The position numbers and the translations under genes were made by a program. Positions 43,884-55,467 of a stretch of DNA of 64,000 nucleotides are shown piece by piece (the first letter of the stretch is position 1; each line of letters opens with the position of its first letter). Origin of the DNA: Cubamyces lactineus (lineage: Eukaryota; Basidiomycota; Agaricomycetes; Polyporales; Polyporaceae); NCBI GenBank assembly GCA_022376465.1, contig JACDTU010000001.1, positions 3,162,001 to 3,226,000 of the forward strand, read 5' to 3'. A model generated the notes under the pieces. That model saw only the letters and a list, made by a program, of their open reading frames with translations. It had not been told where the DNA came from and made no database searches.

Positions 43884-45640
43884 TCACGACTGCTCCGCGA
43901 TGACGACCTTCTTGCGCTCCGCCTTGGGCTTGTTCTCGCCCGCGCGCGAGTGCTTGCGGCGGCGCTCCTCCTTGACGCGCTGCGCGTCGAGCATCGTGCG
44001 CTTGAGCTGCGCGGCCTTGTACACCGGCTTCGGCAGGTGGCGCGTCCGTGCGATCTTGTTCACCTCCGCGTCCGCCTTCCAGCGCGCCTTCAGGCTCTGG
44101 CGGTACTCGATCGCCGCGCGCTCCCGGGCCGTGACGATGCCCAGCTTGTCGGACGCGTGCGCCTTCCAGATCCGCACGTTTCCGTCGTCCGAGCCTGATA
44201 GCACGAAGCGGGCGTCGCCGGTGTAGAGAGTGGACATAACTCTGTTAAAGTTGAGAGATGAGACGATGCCAAGAAATGAAGAGAGAAAGAAGCATGGCGT
44301 ACCGCTGCATCCGTTTAGTGTGGTAAACCTCAGGCTGCGTGCCAACACCTTCCTTCCATATCCTGACTGTCCTATCCCAGCCACCACTAACGAACTCCAA
44401 ACCTGTGGGGCTCCAGTCGCAGCTCATTACTGCAGCAACGTGACCCTTGTAGATCTGCGACGGGGTATTGAGTTGTCGGATATCAAACGTGTAGAGGTTG
44501 TGGTCTTCTGACGCCAAGAGCACAGTCGTCGGGAACGTTGGTGACCATGATAGTGCGTTGCTTCGCATCTACATCGCCTACAGTTTAGTCGAGCATACGG
44601 AGTGATGTCAGGCTTATGTACCTGCATGATTATCCGGCGTTCCGCTTTTCCTGTTCGGATATCGTAGAGGGTGAAGGAGCGGTCGGAGCCTATACTAGCG
44701 AGTACTGAGGCCTCCGCGAGGTTGAACTTCACAGCTGTGACGGTTTCCGTAGATGTGGGCAGCGTGAGATTCGAGATGGCGGCGCTCCTGCGACAAGATT
44801 GAGTAAGTGAGTGTATCGCTGTAAAGGATGTTTGACATACTTCGTCTCGTCCCATACTTGGACAAGGTTCGATGCTGTTGCGAATAGGGGATCGTAACGA
44901 TGGTGGTCTATGGAGCTGACGGGATTTGGACATCGTCAAAAATTGCACTGCAGACACAACTCCGGTTAACTTACTTGAAAGCAGCCTTCCCAGGGAAGAT
45001 GCTTAACGGTTTCCTCTGGAAAACTTGGGTCAATTTCATTCCCATGAAGTGACCTTGGCGGACTCACTTTTGACGGTCCAGCCCCAGACTCATCCTCGTC
45101 CCCCGCTTCCTCGAGGCCCTTATGGCTATCCCATAGCTTGATGTTCCTATCGACTCCGCAGCTCAACAGGCGGTCTTGCTGCCCAAAACAGACCCCCGAT
45201 ACTTTGCCTTTATGTGCATCTTCGATATGAAGTAATCTCGACCGCCGTGAGACGTCGTGTACAATAAGACCTGCATCTTTTGAGAGGGGTTCAATCGTGC
45301 TTGAACAACACTACTCACCTCCGTCCCAGCTCCCACTCGCTACAATATCCAGCGTCTCTGGCTTTCTTGCCATGGTCTCGACAGCGTCTACATGCCCCTC
45401 CAAACTCGCAACAAATGGCTTGGCAAACATACGCTCCATCTTGACGGCGTTCAATGCTCTTGTGCGTTCTCGCGCCCGAGCAAAAGGATGCATGAGAGGA
45501 TCAAGGTTTCTGGAGGTTGGGGTCGGGTCTCCTGGCCTCGCAGGAAGGTGCGCTGACGGCGCATGTTGCAATACGGAGATTTTCTATCCACAGATAGGTC
45601 AGCACCTGTGAACGTGTCGGGTAAACCTGCTTACCACCAT
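43884..45640 (-). CDS. SOF1: SOF1 / DCAF13: WD-repeat protein for 18S rRNA processing
   Basis: SOF1 is a nucleolar WD40 protein of the small-subunit processome. The start is on a tiny exon (ATG GTG at 45640), followed by a GTAAGC..GATAG intron and KISVLQHAPS. The family N-terminus follows: SRNLDPLMHPFARARERTRA and LNAVKMERMFAKPFVASLEG. WD repeats follow with GKVSGVCFG, LLSCGVDRNIKLWDSHKG, VTAVKFNLAEASVLASIGSD, ALSWSPTFPTTVLLASEDHN and GGWDRTVRIWKEG. The C-terminal Sof1-specific region contains DDGNVRIWKAHASDKLG and KARWKADAEVNKIARTRHLP. It ends in a Lys/Arg-rich tail with the stop at 43884. All exons join in frame. The gene is divergent from RTF1. Confidence 0.95.
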
Positions 45641-46015
45641 GCTAGGTGTATCAACGGGTTTTAGCACTCAAAGGATGCGTGAAGGCAATGATCGCTTGAG
45701 TATTACTTGAGTCTTCTGAGCTCAAAGTAGTAGGATAGACGTAGACGCGTGACAAGCTTGATCCTCGTACAGCAAGCAAGTAGTCGAGGAAGCCCAGCAG
45801 ATTTAGCTGGTGAATGGACTCAAGTTCGAGGTTTGGAGGAAGGTGCGGATGATAATAGACGCCCATACTAATTTTCCCGAAATGGGTACAATATGGATCA
45901 CGGGACTTGCCGGATCCGCCACAACAGCGGTTGGCCATCTTCGACTTGTTTCGCTCTGACCACCAACATCTCCTTGTCTTCCTCTGCTCTGTCTAAAGCT
46001 TGACTGTTCATAACC
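45641..46015. promoter_or_regulatory. Divergent promoter region of SOF1 and RTF1
   Basis: The two starts are 375 bases apart in opposite directions. No TATA box is obvious, as expected for housekeeping genes. Confidence 0.5.
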
Positions 46016-48190
46016 ATGTCTGACTCTGAAGGCGATATTGACGACGAGTTGCTCGCTCTCGCGGGCGAGTCAGAGAGAAAGCGCAAACGCAGCCAACCAA
46101 ATACATCGTCCAAACGCCGTAAACCAGAGTGAGATACGGCTTTGTTGCTGCTTCACAGCGCCGCTCAAATCACCTTTTGTTTTAACAAAAGCGTGGAAGA
46201 TGACTCTGAGTCCGATGCCGAGCAGCCGGAGAGCGAAGAGGAGCAAGCAGAGACAAACCCATATCCGCTCGAGGGCAAGTATATAGACGAAGCAGATCGA
46301 GCGCGGTAAGAACGGAATATCTCTATCACTGGGCGAGCTCTCACAGGATGAACAGTCTCATGGAGATGTCTGAAATCGAACGCGAGGCTCTTCTTGCTCA
46401 ACGTCAAGAAGAGATGCAGCGGTACACCGACAAGCGGCAACTCGATCATATGCTAAAGATGCAGAGTGGTCGAGGCAGCGCCGATGAGAGCGTTTCTAAG
46501 GCTGCAAAACGTGCGCCACTCGTCGCCTACAATGTGGTCGCCTGACTCATGCGCTTGTAGGCCAACACGCCGTCCGAGGCGCGACGAAGGAGAAGTCGCG
46601 TAAGCTTGACGAGCTCAAAGCGAAACGGAAGGCGAAGGATGAGAAGAAACGCGTACAGTCATTTCTACTCGTGCTGTTTTGGATGCCACCTGACGATATC
46701 AGACGAGGACAAACTCACCTAAACGGGATCGCTCGTCCTCACCTATGGACATGGAAACGTCCGAAGACGAGGAAGACGGCCAGATCACCAAGTATGATGA
46801 GGAGGAAGAGCGTGATCGCAAACTCTACGGCAAAAGCAATCCAGATGACGAACCAATAACCCTGGAGGACCTGGACAAATGCCGGATTACTCGCAATCAG
46901 ATCGCCAAGCACTGCATGGCGCCATGGTTCGAGGACTACGTCAAAGGTATCCGCGCATTTCATCCTCTATGTGCTAGCTTGTACCAACTTCATATCAGGG
47001 GGATGGGTGCGGTATCTGATCGGTTCAGAGAACAACCAAGCTGTCTACCGGATATGTGAAGTTGTTGGTAAGTAGTTTGCAGACGCAAGCATAGAACTCT
47101 GGTTGAACGGAACCCAGATATTGCCCCAAACCTCGTAAAGCCTTACAAGGTGAACGAGGTCATGGTGAATCAAGAGCTAGAGCTCAAGCACGGCGACTCT
47201 ACGCGACGTTTTGCCATGGACAAGGTGTCGAATGCTCCCTTCGACCAGGTGCGTCTTGTGCGTGCGAAGAATCCACCTAGGCTAGATATTTCCTCTATAG
47301 AAGGAGTTCGAACGACTTGTCAAATCCTGTGAAGCTGATAAGGTCAAGCTGCCCACAAAGCGTCAACTTGAGAAGAAGGCCGCACAGATGCACAAATTAG
47401 TGACCCAGCCCAAGACAGAGGTCTGTCCATGAACCTGATAACGTCTTCTTCAAACTGAGCTACAGCTATGACCCCTTCAGAGCGACGTCGCCGCCATGCT
47501 TGCGCGCAAACAAGCAATTCAGGCATCTAAGCAAAGCCCGGCTGCCTTGGCTATGGAGCGTTCTCGTCTGCACCAGGCCCGTACGCTCGCCCTCCGGCGA
47601 CAGGACTACGCAGAAGTCTCGGAGATTGACGGGCGTCTGGCCCAACTGGCTGCACTCGCGCCCCAGCGCGAAGCGCAGCGCGAGCCGAGCTCGTCAGACA
47701 TGCTCGCCAAGCTCAACGAGCGCAACCGTAAGGCGAACCAGGAGGCTGTGCGGAAGGCCGAGCGTGCAGAGCTGGAGCGCAAACGTCGCGAACGCACGCT
47801 ACGTGCGGGCACCGCGACGCCCACACTGTCTGACGCGGCGAGTAGACTAAAGGCGAAGATGATGGGCAATACTTCCTCCAGGTCGGTGTCATACATGTTC
47901 GTTTGGTTGACGTGTGTGAGTTCGGCTTGTTGACGTCCTTCGCGCATGGTGCCTGCCCTTCCCGTGCTTCCGTTGCATCCTCCTGCTGTGTTGCTCCGGC
48001 AAATATTGCGTGGACGTGCAGACCCGGAACACCAGGTACACCAGCACCTGCAGAAGGAGACCTCGCCACACCACGCTCCGTCTCGCCTCCATCGGGTGAC
48101 GCACAGGCGAAGACGGGCACAGGCACTGGCGGGAAGAGCTTCGAAGCTTCGCTTCTGCAGGAAGTGGAGATTGATCTCGGGGACTTCTGA
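46016..48190 (+). CDS. RTF1: RTF1 subunit of the PAF1 transcription elongation complex
   Basis: RTF1 joins the PAF1 complex to elongating RNA polymerase II and promotes histone H2B ubiquitination. The start at 46016 gives MSDSEGDIDDELLALAGESE, an acidic N-terminus. The middle contains REALLAQRQEEMQRYTDKRQ and the segment DGQITKYDEEEERDRKLYGK. The Plus3 domain follows (about 46855-47300): TLEDLDKCRITRNQIAKHCM, APWFEDYVK, then GWVRYLIGSENNQAVYRICE, PYKVNEVMVNQELELKHGDS and AMDKVSNAPF. The C-terminal part is a long charged helix (47480-47880) with a Ser/Thr/Pro-rich region, ending in LLQEVEIDLGDF with the stop at 48190. At least eight short introns are present. The gene looks intact; the conserved histone-modification region lies just after the acidic start. 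Confidence 0.95.
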
Positions 48191-48834
48191 GCGGTACAGA
48201 CAGGCAAATCTAGAGGTGGCCGGTCAATTGGTTCATTCGATGGGTTGCAGTCGATCATTTGGTCACTAACGGACATGGAGTTTTTCTTACGCACAATGTA
48301 ATTTAGATTCTGCACCTGCTTAATGTACTACCTTGCCCTTCAAGCCAGAGAGACCTCAATTTGGATGGTCGACGTCAAGCAGCCAAGGATCGGTATCATA
48401 TATATTCGAGCTATGGTGATTGCACTATAGTACAGATGAGGTTCAACACGGGAATATATACGTATATCCAAGTCCGTGAGATTCCGTGATGGTCAATGTC
48501 GAAAGAACCCAGGGAAAGGAGAGAGGAAAGAGACATCCGAAGGACAGGCAGCAGGCAAGCGACGGCGACGATGAGCGAAACTGCGAAGATCAACCTATCG
48601 TTGCCACCTACACCCCATGCTACAGAAGAGGAAAAGAGTACCGAGGCAGGGCATCAACAGGATGTGCAAGGGACAAGCCACGGCAACCACGAGCGTTCCT
48701 GCGTAAGTGCGAAGAACAGCCCGTCGCCGCCACCTATGCACAGGTACTACGATACAGATTAATGATACGTCGAGATCAAGCACTAGCAGTACAGCACACA
48801 ATGCGGGAACGAGATGGAAGTGATGGCCAGAAAG
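48191..48834. other. Intergenic between convergent RTF1 and ATG1, with an imperfect repeat
   Basis: No gene is supported. At about 48545-48740 two similar stretches lie about 125 bases apart: GCAAGCGACGGCGACGATGA and ACAAGCCACGGCAACCACGA. Each is followed by GAGCG..TGCG..GAAGA..CCGTCGCCGCCACCTA-like text. Confidence 0.5.
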
Positions 48835-51800
48835 TCACTGTTCTTGGGGAGGAGGGTCGGCCTCAGGGGGATCCCACGGTGCGGGTATTCGAGGAACGTC
48901 GGAGAGGTTGTGGTCTAGCCGTGCGTCCTTGACGCGTTCACGATCGGTCATGCCCATCCGGACACGACACCGGACCAGGCGAAGCTTCGTGCGCTTGATC
49001 CCTGCAGTTGATCATGAGCGACCAGTTTGCGGAAAACATGATGGAGGTGTACATACATGTGGCGATGGTGTTGCGGTCTTCTTCGACGAACGGGTTATCC
49101 GTTTGCAAGAGGTCGTCCTGCAAGGCGTACAAGCACCACAGCGACTCTTCGTACAGCTTCTCGCACTCGTCAGGGGACTGCGCTTGGTCGAAAAGCTCCT
49201 TGCGTGCAGCCGTTCGACTCTACATGGCCATTAGCGAACATGAGAGGCTGTTAAGCGGACTCGAGCATGGTCACCACATACCAGCAGCAAAGCGCGGTCG
49301 TAGACAAGCTGGTCCAGGTATGTTGGAGGTCCTGTATATTTTGCAGGCAACCACGTCTTGACTAGATTAGCACGGTCGTGACACTTTATGAAATGTTCCT
49401 TGAACCATGTGAGAGCTTACACCGGAGAATGCATGAACACCTCGTCATATTACATCAGAAGGAGCAGTGGGCTACTCACCTTCGTCGAAGCCCTCGCTCA
49501 TCTCCAGTTCACCGTCCGGGTCGCGCATCTGCATGTGCTCATGATAGTTGCGCAGCTTGTCGATGCCCTTCTGCGCGAACGTCATCAACAGCATATACAG
49601 CGCGACGCACGTCATCGCGTTGTACTCCGCCTGGACGTCCGCGTGCTTCCGCCGCGCCGCAAGCCGCTCTGGCTCGCCATCACGCCGCGAGAACTGCTTC
49701 GGATCTGGCAGCGGTTCTGTGAGCGTCGTCAGTCTATGCTGACCTGCTACACGCCACACAAAGGAGATACGCACTCTGCGGGAAAGCCTTCACGTAGTCA
49801 TACATCTCATCCGCCCAGTGCTCAAGCACTTCTGTCTTCTGTGCGAGCTCTTCCAGAGCGGACAGCAATTCCTCTTCCTCGGCGTCGCGCAGGCCCTGAA
49901 GCTCTAGTCCAAGCCCTTGTGGGCGAGCTCCACCGAAGGTCTGCGTCCGCCGAGGAGAAGATGGAGCGAAGTCGGGGTTGAACGACAAGCGGCGCTTCGT
50001 GCTATTCCCACGGAGCATCCCTGTGGCGATAGTCAATGCCCGGGTGAGCACGTTACTACTGCCGCGTGAACCTGCGCTCGATGGGGACGACGAGAGCGGT
50101 ACGGCCGATATTGGGGGCGGAGGGAACGTAGTTGGGCTGGGTGAATCAGACATAGGCTCCTCGCCACTGTACTTCGGGATGTCCTCCGTCATCGGCGAAT
50201 ACACCTTGCGATCGCGCAGTGGACGCCTACGAGAGGTGATCTCTGTGGGGACCAGTCAGACTGATGAATTCGCAAAACGGAGGCTTGATAGACTTACCAT
50301 CGACGGCTCGATTGATCTCGACTGCACGCCGGTCGCCGACAAGGACGTATTCGCGGCGGAGCATGCCATCTTCTTCCGTCTCTCCTGGTATAACCGACGT
50401 CTCGGGCGTGTTACCGGGGAGCGGTTGGGGTTGTGCGCTGGGACTAAAGTGAGGAGATCGCGGGTGCGGCTGCGATGGCCCCGCCACATTATCCATCGTA
50501 CTGTGCTGAGCCGTCAGGCAAAACTCTCGTCCAAAAGAGAGATCGAGGGCAACTTACCCTTCCCGCGGCGAACCGTCATCTACTGATGCGAGAGGAGCAC
50601 CAGTCTCCGACTTGCGCGTAAACTTCTTCCTTGGGGGAGGGATCATTACCTTCGGATCAAGCACCTCAGGAGGAATGACCCGATGATGATCAGGAATGCG
50701 GTCAGGTTCATCGTCGTACTCTGGCGGCGGCGGCGTTGGCTCCTTTGGCCTGGGGAACTTCGACTTCACCATCGCGGTGCTCGTGAAAAACTCCTCGAAG
50801 CTCGCGCGCTCAGCAGGTATTCGCTTGAGTAGCGCGCGGATTAGCATCTTGATGTCTGCAGGTACCGGCTTGATTTCTTCACCCTTGGCCTGTGCACGAG
50901 CTAATGCTTGTGGATCCTCATCAGGGAACTTGATGCCTTTGGAATCTTCGATCTTCTTGAGCAGTTCAATATGATTCTGGGCGCGGAAAGGGGGCTTTCC
51001 AACGGCCATTTCATATAGCACTGCACCAACCGACCAAAGATCCGCCTTCGAGTCGTACTTCTGGTAGCTCAAAATCTCGGGCGCCATATACAATCTACGG
51101 TCCTTGAGAAGTTTGACTCGAGGTGTGAGGTATATCAAACTTACGGCGACCCGCATAACGTCTCCGCCATCATGGCCTGCGGGAGGAAGCGAGCAAACCC
51201 AAAGTCGGCAACCTTGAGGATAGGGATACCAAGGGGATGTCCTCGGGCATATTCTTCTGTGCTGGGAGGATTCAAGAGCAAATTCTGTGCGGTACCGGTC
51301 TGACTCAATACCATTAGCTGCGACATTGTTTCTGCGTACCTGCGGCTTGATGTCACGGTGTATGAGATTTCGCTGCCGCAAGAATTTGATAGCCCGTGCT
51401 ACAGAACCGTTCGGTACAGAAGCACTCTATGGAAGCGGAAGACATACCTAACTGCCTCAGAAAGCTTCGCACAACGATCTCGCTGAGTCCGCCAGATTTC
51501 GGATGGGGATAATACGAAGGTGCTGCCCCGGGGGACGGGATATACTCGAGACCTTCTACACGACCACGCTTCTTGATATAATTCGCGAGATCTCCACCGG
51601 CGCAGAACTCCATTATGAGGTAGATGTTCCGCTCTGCACGCTATACACGCCAGCAGTCACTGATAGGCATGTATATCCCTGCAGATATTAGAAGATCCCA
51701 GGTACGTACAATTACATCCAACAATCGAGTGATATGTCGATGGGAGAGGCTTTTGAGAATCTCTATCTCCCCTTGCAAGTTGTCGAAGAGTTTCGGGCTC

Positions 51801-52067
51801 AAGCCGCTACGACTGACGGTCTTGATTGCGACCTGCTGGTGTGTTTGCTGTGTACAAAGTGAGATATGAGAACGGCGGCAGGTCACTACTATGCAGACGT
51901 GCCTCATGGTATCCACGATAAACGGTTGCAAAGCTCCCCTTCCCCAGATCGCTCACAATAACATACGGCTTCACTTCTGCATCTTCTGTTCGTTGCATCC
52001 TCTCGGCCGTTGGAGTGCGTTTGCTAGTTGTGGGTGTGGCTGAATTAGGGGTTGCTGAGGGTGCCAT
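48835..52067 (-). CDS. ATG1: Autophagy-initiating serine/threonine kinase ATG1
   Basis: ATG1 starts autophagosome formation with ATG13 and ATG17. The start at 52067 gives [20 protein letters not shown], then [20 protein letters not shown] with the ATP-binding loop. The catalytic Lys lies in QVAIKTVSR. The kinase domain includes [69 protein letters not shown] and [20 protein letters not shown]. The DFGFAR loop is typical of ATG1. A Pro/Ser-rich linker follows. The C-terminal MIT-type region contains [24 protein letters not shown] text near 49900 and [20 protein letters not shown] near 49600. The last exons give [20 protein letters not shown] and [17 protein letters not shown] and end in PPPQEQ with the stop at 48835. 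More than ten introns are present. Length is near that of other basidiomycete ATG1. Confidence 0.95.
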
Positions 52068-52518
52068 TGAGCGCGAGACGTAGTGTACAACGGCGAGGAC
52101 AACTTGGGTCAGCAACCAGCCCTAGTTACGCTTAACATGGAGGTCTTGGGCTAAGTACAAGCTGGCCAACTTACAAGAGACACACCTTGTCGGGCGGCGA
52201 TAGCGCATGCTCTAGCTTATGTCATCGTTAATGAAGTACTTACTCAGTAGTTGATTTGTAACGCGCATCGCAGCGTTACTTATCTGGTGTACCTTCGTCT
52301 ACTACCGCCACCGCGTCAACGTTGTGGACCAACCAGTCTGTCCTCTCGTCCAATCTGGCACATCTGCAGTGTCGTTGAAAAGCGCAGGGAAGCGAAGGAG
52401 CGTCGCGATGAGCAATCCGTCGGATGAGCGTAGCTTGTCTCGTGGGTGAGTTCGACTACCCTCATTGACCCACGCCATCCTCAAGTTGTTGACATGGCGA
52501 GCCAGGCAATCTGTGCCT
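52068..52518. other. Divergent interval between ATG1 and F-box gene 2
   Basis: This holds the promoters of both genes and possibly a short first exon of the F-box gene. In the related genes at 35113 and 59908 the first exon is short and split from the F-box. Confidence 0.5.
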
Positions 52519-54078
52519 ATGCCCCTACCGGATGATGTATTCATTCTCATAGCCTTCGAGCTCAAACGAGCAGATTTTGACGGGCTCCTGATGATGTCTC
52601 GAGCTTCTTGGCGAATTCGGTTATTGTGTCTCCCTACGCTCTTTGAGTGTTCCTACATAAGAAACACCAGCAAGAGTGGCTTTCAGATCCCGCCGGAGCA
52701 GGTCAGGCCATATGTGAGGTGCGCGCGTGTATCTTGATTGAGTTTTAACGGCTAACATTCTACGAGGCGACTAACACTCTTCGGCGCGGACGTATCTCAC
52801 TGCGACACGCCAATTGAGTTGCTGTACAAGATTCATCTTCCCCTACTCCCCAATCTATCGCGCTTGCACTTCAAGCAAACCTCCTTTGGAATCAGCCCCA
52901 GATTGATGGACGTCTGTCTTGACAAGGTGACATCCCTCGATATAGACTATCCCGCACGTTGGAGGTCCACATCTCAAATGGATCAGACACCGGCCTATAC
53001 CAGTCGAAACTTGCTCCGCCATTTCTCACTCAAGACCCACTGCTTCCGAGAGCTCCTCAGCCGTCTGCGCAGATACGACCTTGTGGCCGAGTATGCAGTC
53101 GAATCGCGATATCTCGCCCAACTCGTCTGCGGCATGCACACAACAGCCGAGTCGCTCTCGTTACCGATGGAAACCGCGCCCCTATCGCGAATGTCCGAAC
53201 TTTCCTGGCCGCGCATTCGAACCCTCGCGTTGTACGGCCGTTATCTCACACCCGGCCAACCCGCCCTCTTGCAATCTGTGCTTACCCGGATGCCTTCATT
53301 GCGTAGTCTGCGCGTTCAAGTCGCGCAACTTCCCGCTCTTTCTCGCCCTTGGATTCTAAACCCACATGTATCACTCGACTTTGCAGAACTACGGTCATTG
53401 ACCGTCGCCTATCCTGATCCGGACGATATCATCTTCTCTATGAAGACCCCTTGTCTCACTCACCTATCCCTGCGTGATGAGCCGCGCTATTACTTTTACC
53501 GTAGGAACCGGGGGTTTCTTCCTTCGTCGGCTGTGGCGCCCATACTGGGGGCTTCCGATTGTCTAGCAATTCTACGGAAGATGGACGTTCCTCTACTTTC
53601 CAGCCTGGAACTGGTTTACAAAGTCGATGTTGGAGAATATGAGCTTCTGCACCATATATCTACGTCGTATCCGAACCTGGCACAGTTGGAGGTGCACAGA
53701 TACCGTGCCAACGACACAGACATCGTACCATACGTACGTTATGGCTTCGCCTGGAGATATGTCTACTAACGATGTCCACAGACGTCCATCACGTCTACGC
53801 TATCCAAGATACGCTCCCTGCAGGCGTTGTACCTAAATCTCGATTGGGCCTTGACGCCCCCGGTACATTGCAAGGATGACGAGATGATCGGCGCATGGGT
53901 CATCTTCATACGAGAACGAGCACAGGAGGTGTTGTCCATCCTCCAATCTAGCCCGAGGTTCGAATACGTCGCCTTCCTTCATCCGCAATTGCAATGCTGT
54001 ACATGGGTAGAGTTTCGGCCCTCGTGGTATCCTGGTAAGCAAATCGACGCCGATATATTTGAGCTCAAACGAAGGTGA
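52519..54078 (+). CDS. F-box / LRR-like protein, family A copy 2
   Basis: Close relative of the gene at 33474-35113. The F-box-like start is MPLPDDVFILIAFELKRADF, followed by DGLLMMSRASWRIRLLCLPT. After an intron near 52715-52765 the LRR-like part reads LLYKIHLPLLPNLSRLHFKQ, TSFGISPRLMDVCLDKVTSL, LRSLTVAYPDPDDIIFSMKT and HLSLRDEPRYYFYRRN. The last exon begins TSITSTLSKIRSLQALYLNL, includes VEFRPSWYPGKQIDADIFEL and stops at 54078. The first codon is uncertain, because related genes have an upstream mini-exon and no matching one was confirmed here. The reading frame is otherwise intact. Confidence 0.75.
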
Positions 54079-54461
54079 GCAGTGCACTTGCGTTCGGGAT
54101 TCTTCGTGATTCCATGTTCATCTCTTCGCAGGGACAGCGATAGTGCCCCATATGTATGAAGACGTCCAGGTCCATGGTCGCAAGTTGTTACTATGGCCCT
54201 CTTCTTCGATTTATACCATACCCCTCCAGTATCTCGCGTAGTTGACGGGCTGATGCTATCAGGTAGACCCTGGGTCTGTCTCGGTGGCCGGCTGTGGGTT
54301 GTCATATCGAGTGCTTGACGTTTACCGCCTACCTTTGTGTACGTCGGTGCACCTGCAGTAGCCCTGCATGTGTGTCGGCGGGGGCGGATGAAACTGGACA
54401 CGGGCTGGAGCCCATTCTTCGTCAAGTGTTCATATGTGATTGCTGATTGATTTCACTCATA
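54079..54461. other. Intergenic, possible lost 5' half of the protease fragment
   Basis: No exon of the missing N-terminal half of an aspartic protease was found here. No other gene is seen. Confidence 0.45.
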
Positions 54462-55025
54462 GGATCGACCACCAGCATCCTGCATGATGATGTCGTTCAA
54501 GCTATCAAGACAAGGTGGCTGACCAAGCCAATCACGCTGGAGAATAAGCAGGCGATCACGGTGGAGCAAGATCTGACAGGCGCCGACATCGAGTTCACCT
54601 TTATAGGAGAAAACAGGGAGTCGGTGACGTTACGAGTGCCTGCCGATTGTTTCTTGCGATCTCCCTGGTTGCCCTCGGACATCGACAACAATTTACGTTC
54701 GGCCGGGGTTGAATTGACTACGGGTGGTCGAATCTGCCCTCTGACAAGGGCTTCCACGGAACCTGAGTCGCCTCTCGTCTTGGGAATGGTATGTGTCGAA
54801 TGTCTTTTCCTTCATTGAAATGAATACTAATCTATCTTCACCAAGAATTTCTACTGGTGCGCGTTTGTAGAGCATTCGGCACCATCTATCCCCTCAACGC
54901 TTGACCGCCCTTACATCCGGCTTGCGCCGCAGCGCATCTTGGATGCATCCGGTCGGATCACACGCAATGAGGAGGGATTCACGATACGGAAGGATTTGCC
55001 GCCCAGGTTCTACCAAGAGAAGTAG
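54462..55025 (+). pseudogene. C-terminal fragment of a pepsin-like aspartic protease
   Basis: Two exons survive. The first, opened by a TCATAG acceptor, reads GSTTSILHDDVVQAIKTRWL, the second active-site neighbourhood of pepsin-like proteases, and continues with LRVPADCFLRSPWL. The second, after a GTATGT..CCAAG intron (about 54789-54845), reads NFYWCAFVEHSAPSIP and PYIRLAPQRILDASGRITR and stops at 55023-55025. The N-terminal lobe with the first catalytic Asp is missing; the next feature upstream is the F-box gene. The catalytic Asp before GSTTS falls on the lost exon boundary. It looks like a 3' relic brought in or left by rearrangement. Confidence 0.6.
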
Positions 55026-55467
55026 ACAGGGTGGGGCTGCACAGCTATCGAAGTGTGGCAAAGCGCTGGCCACATAGCCATGATGGAATCTGCCACCGAC
55101 CTGCAGGTCGCACAGTCGGACATGCTCAATGTGCACTATGTACTTCTAGTGAATGTACTTGTTACTGGTTCACGATGGCCGTTATGATACTAGTGACTGA
55201 TTCCATACTACCCCCGTCTGAGAGCTCCAAAGACTGGATTCGGGGGCTCGTGGCCAGCGACGTCGTCGGCGAGTTTTTCTTCCGACAATTTTCTAGACGG
55301 TGCATTAGTACTATATTTGTATTGACTGGAAGGAGATAAGGTGATATGCCGAGAATACGTGGTACAGAAAGTGGTTCGTGTTGACCACTCAGCTGTCGAT
55401 ATGTCTTGCAATTGGATGTCAGCTTGTCAGCGTTAGAGGGAGACCGGGCTTCGTACCTTGAAACGAA
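55026..55467. other. Intergenic, convergent 3' flanks
   Basis: About 440 bases between the protease fragment and the LRR-like gene. No gene is seen. Confidence 0.5.
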
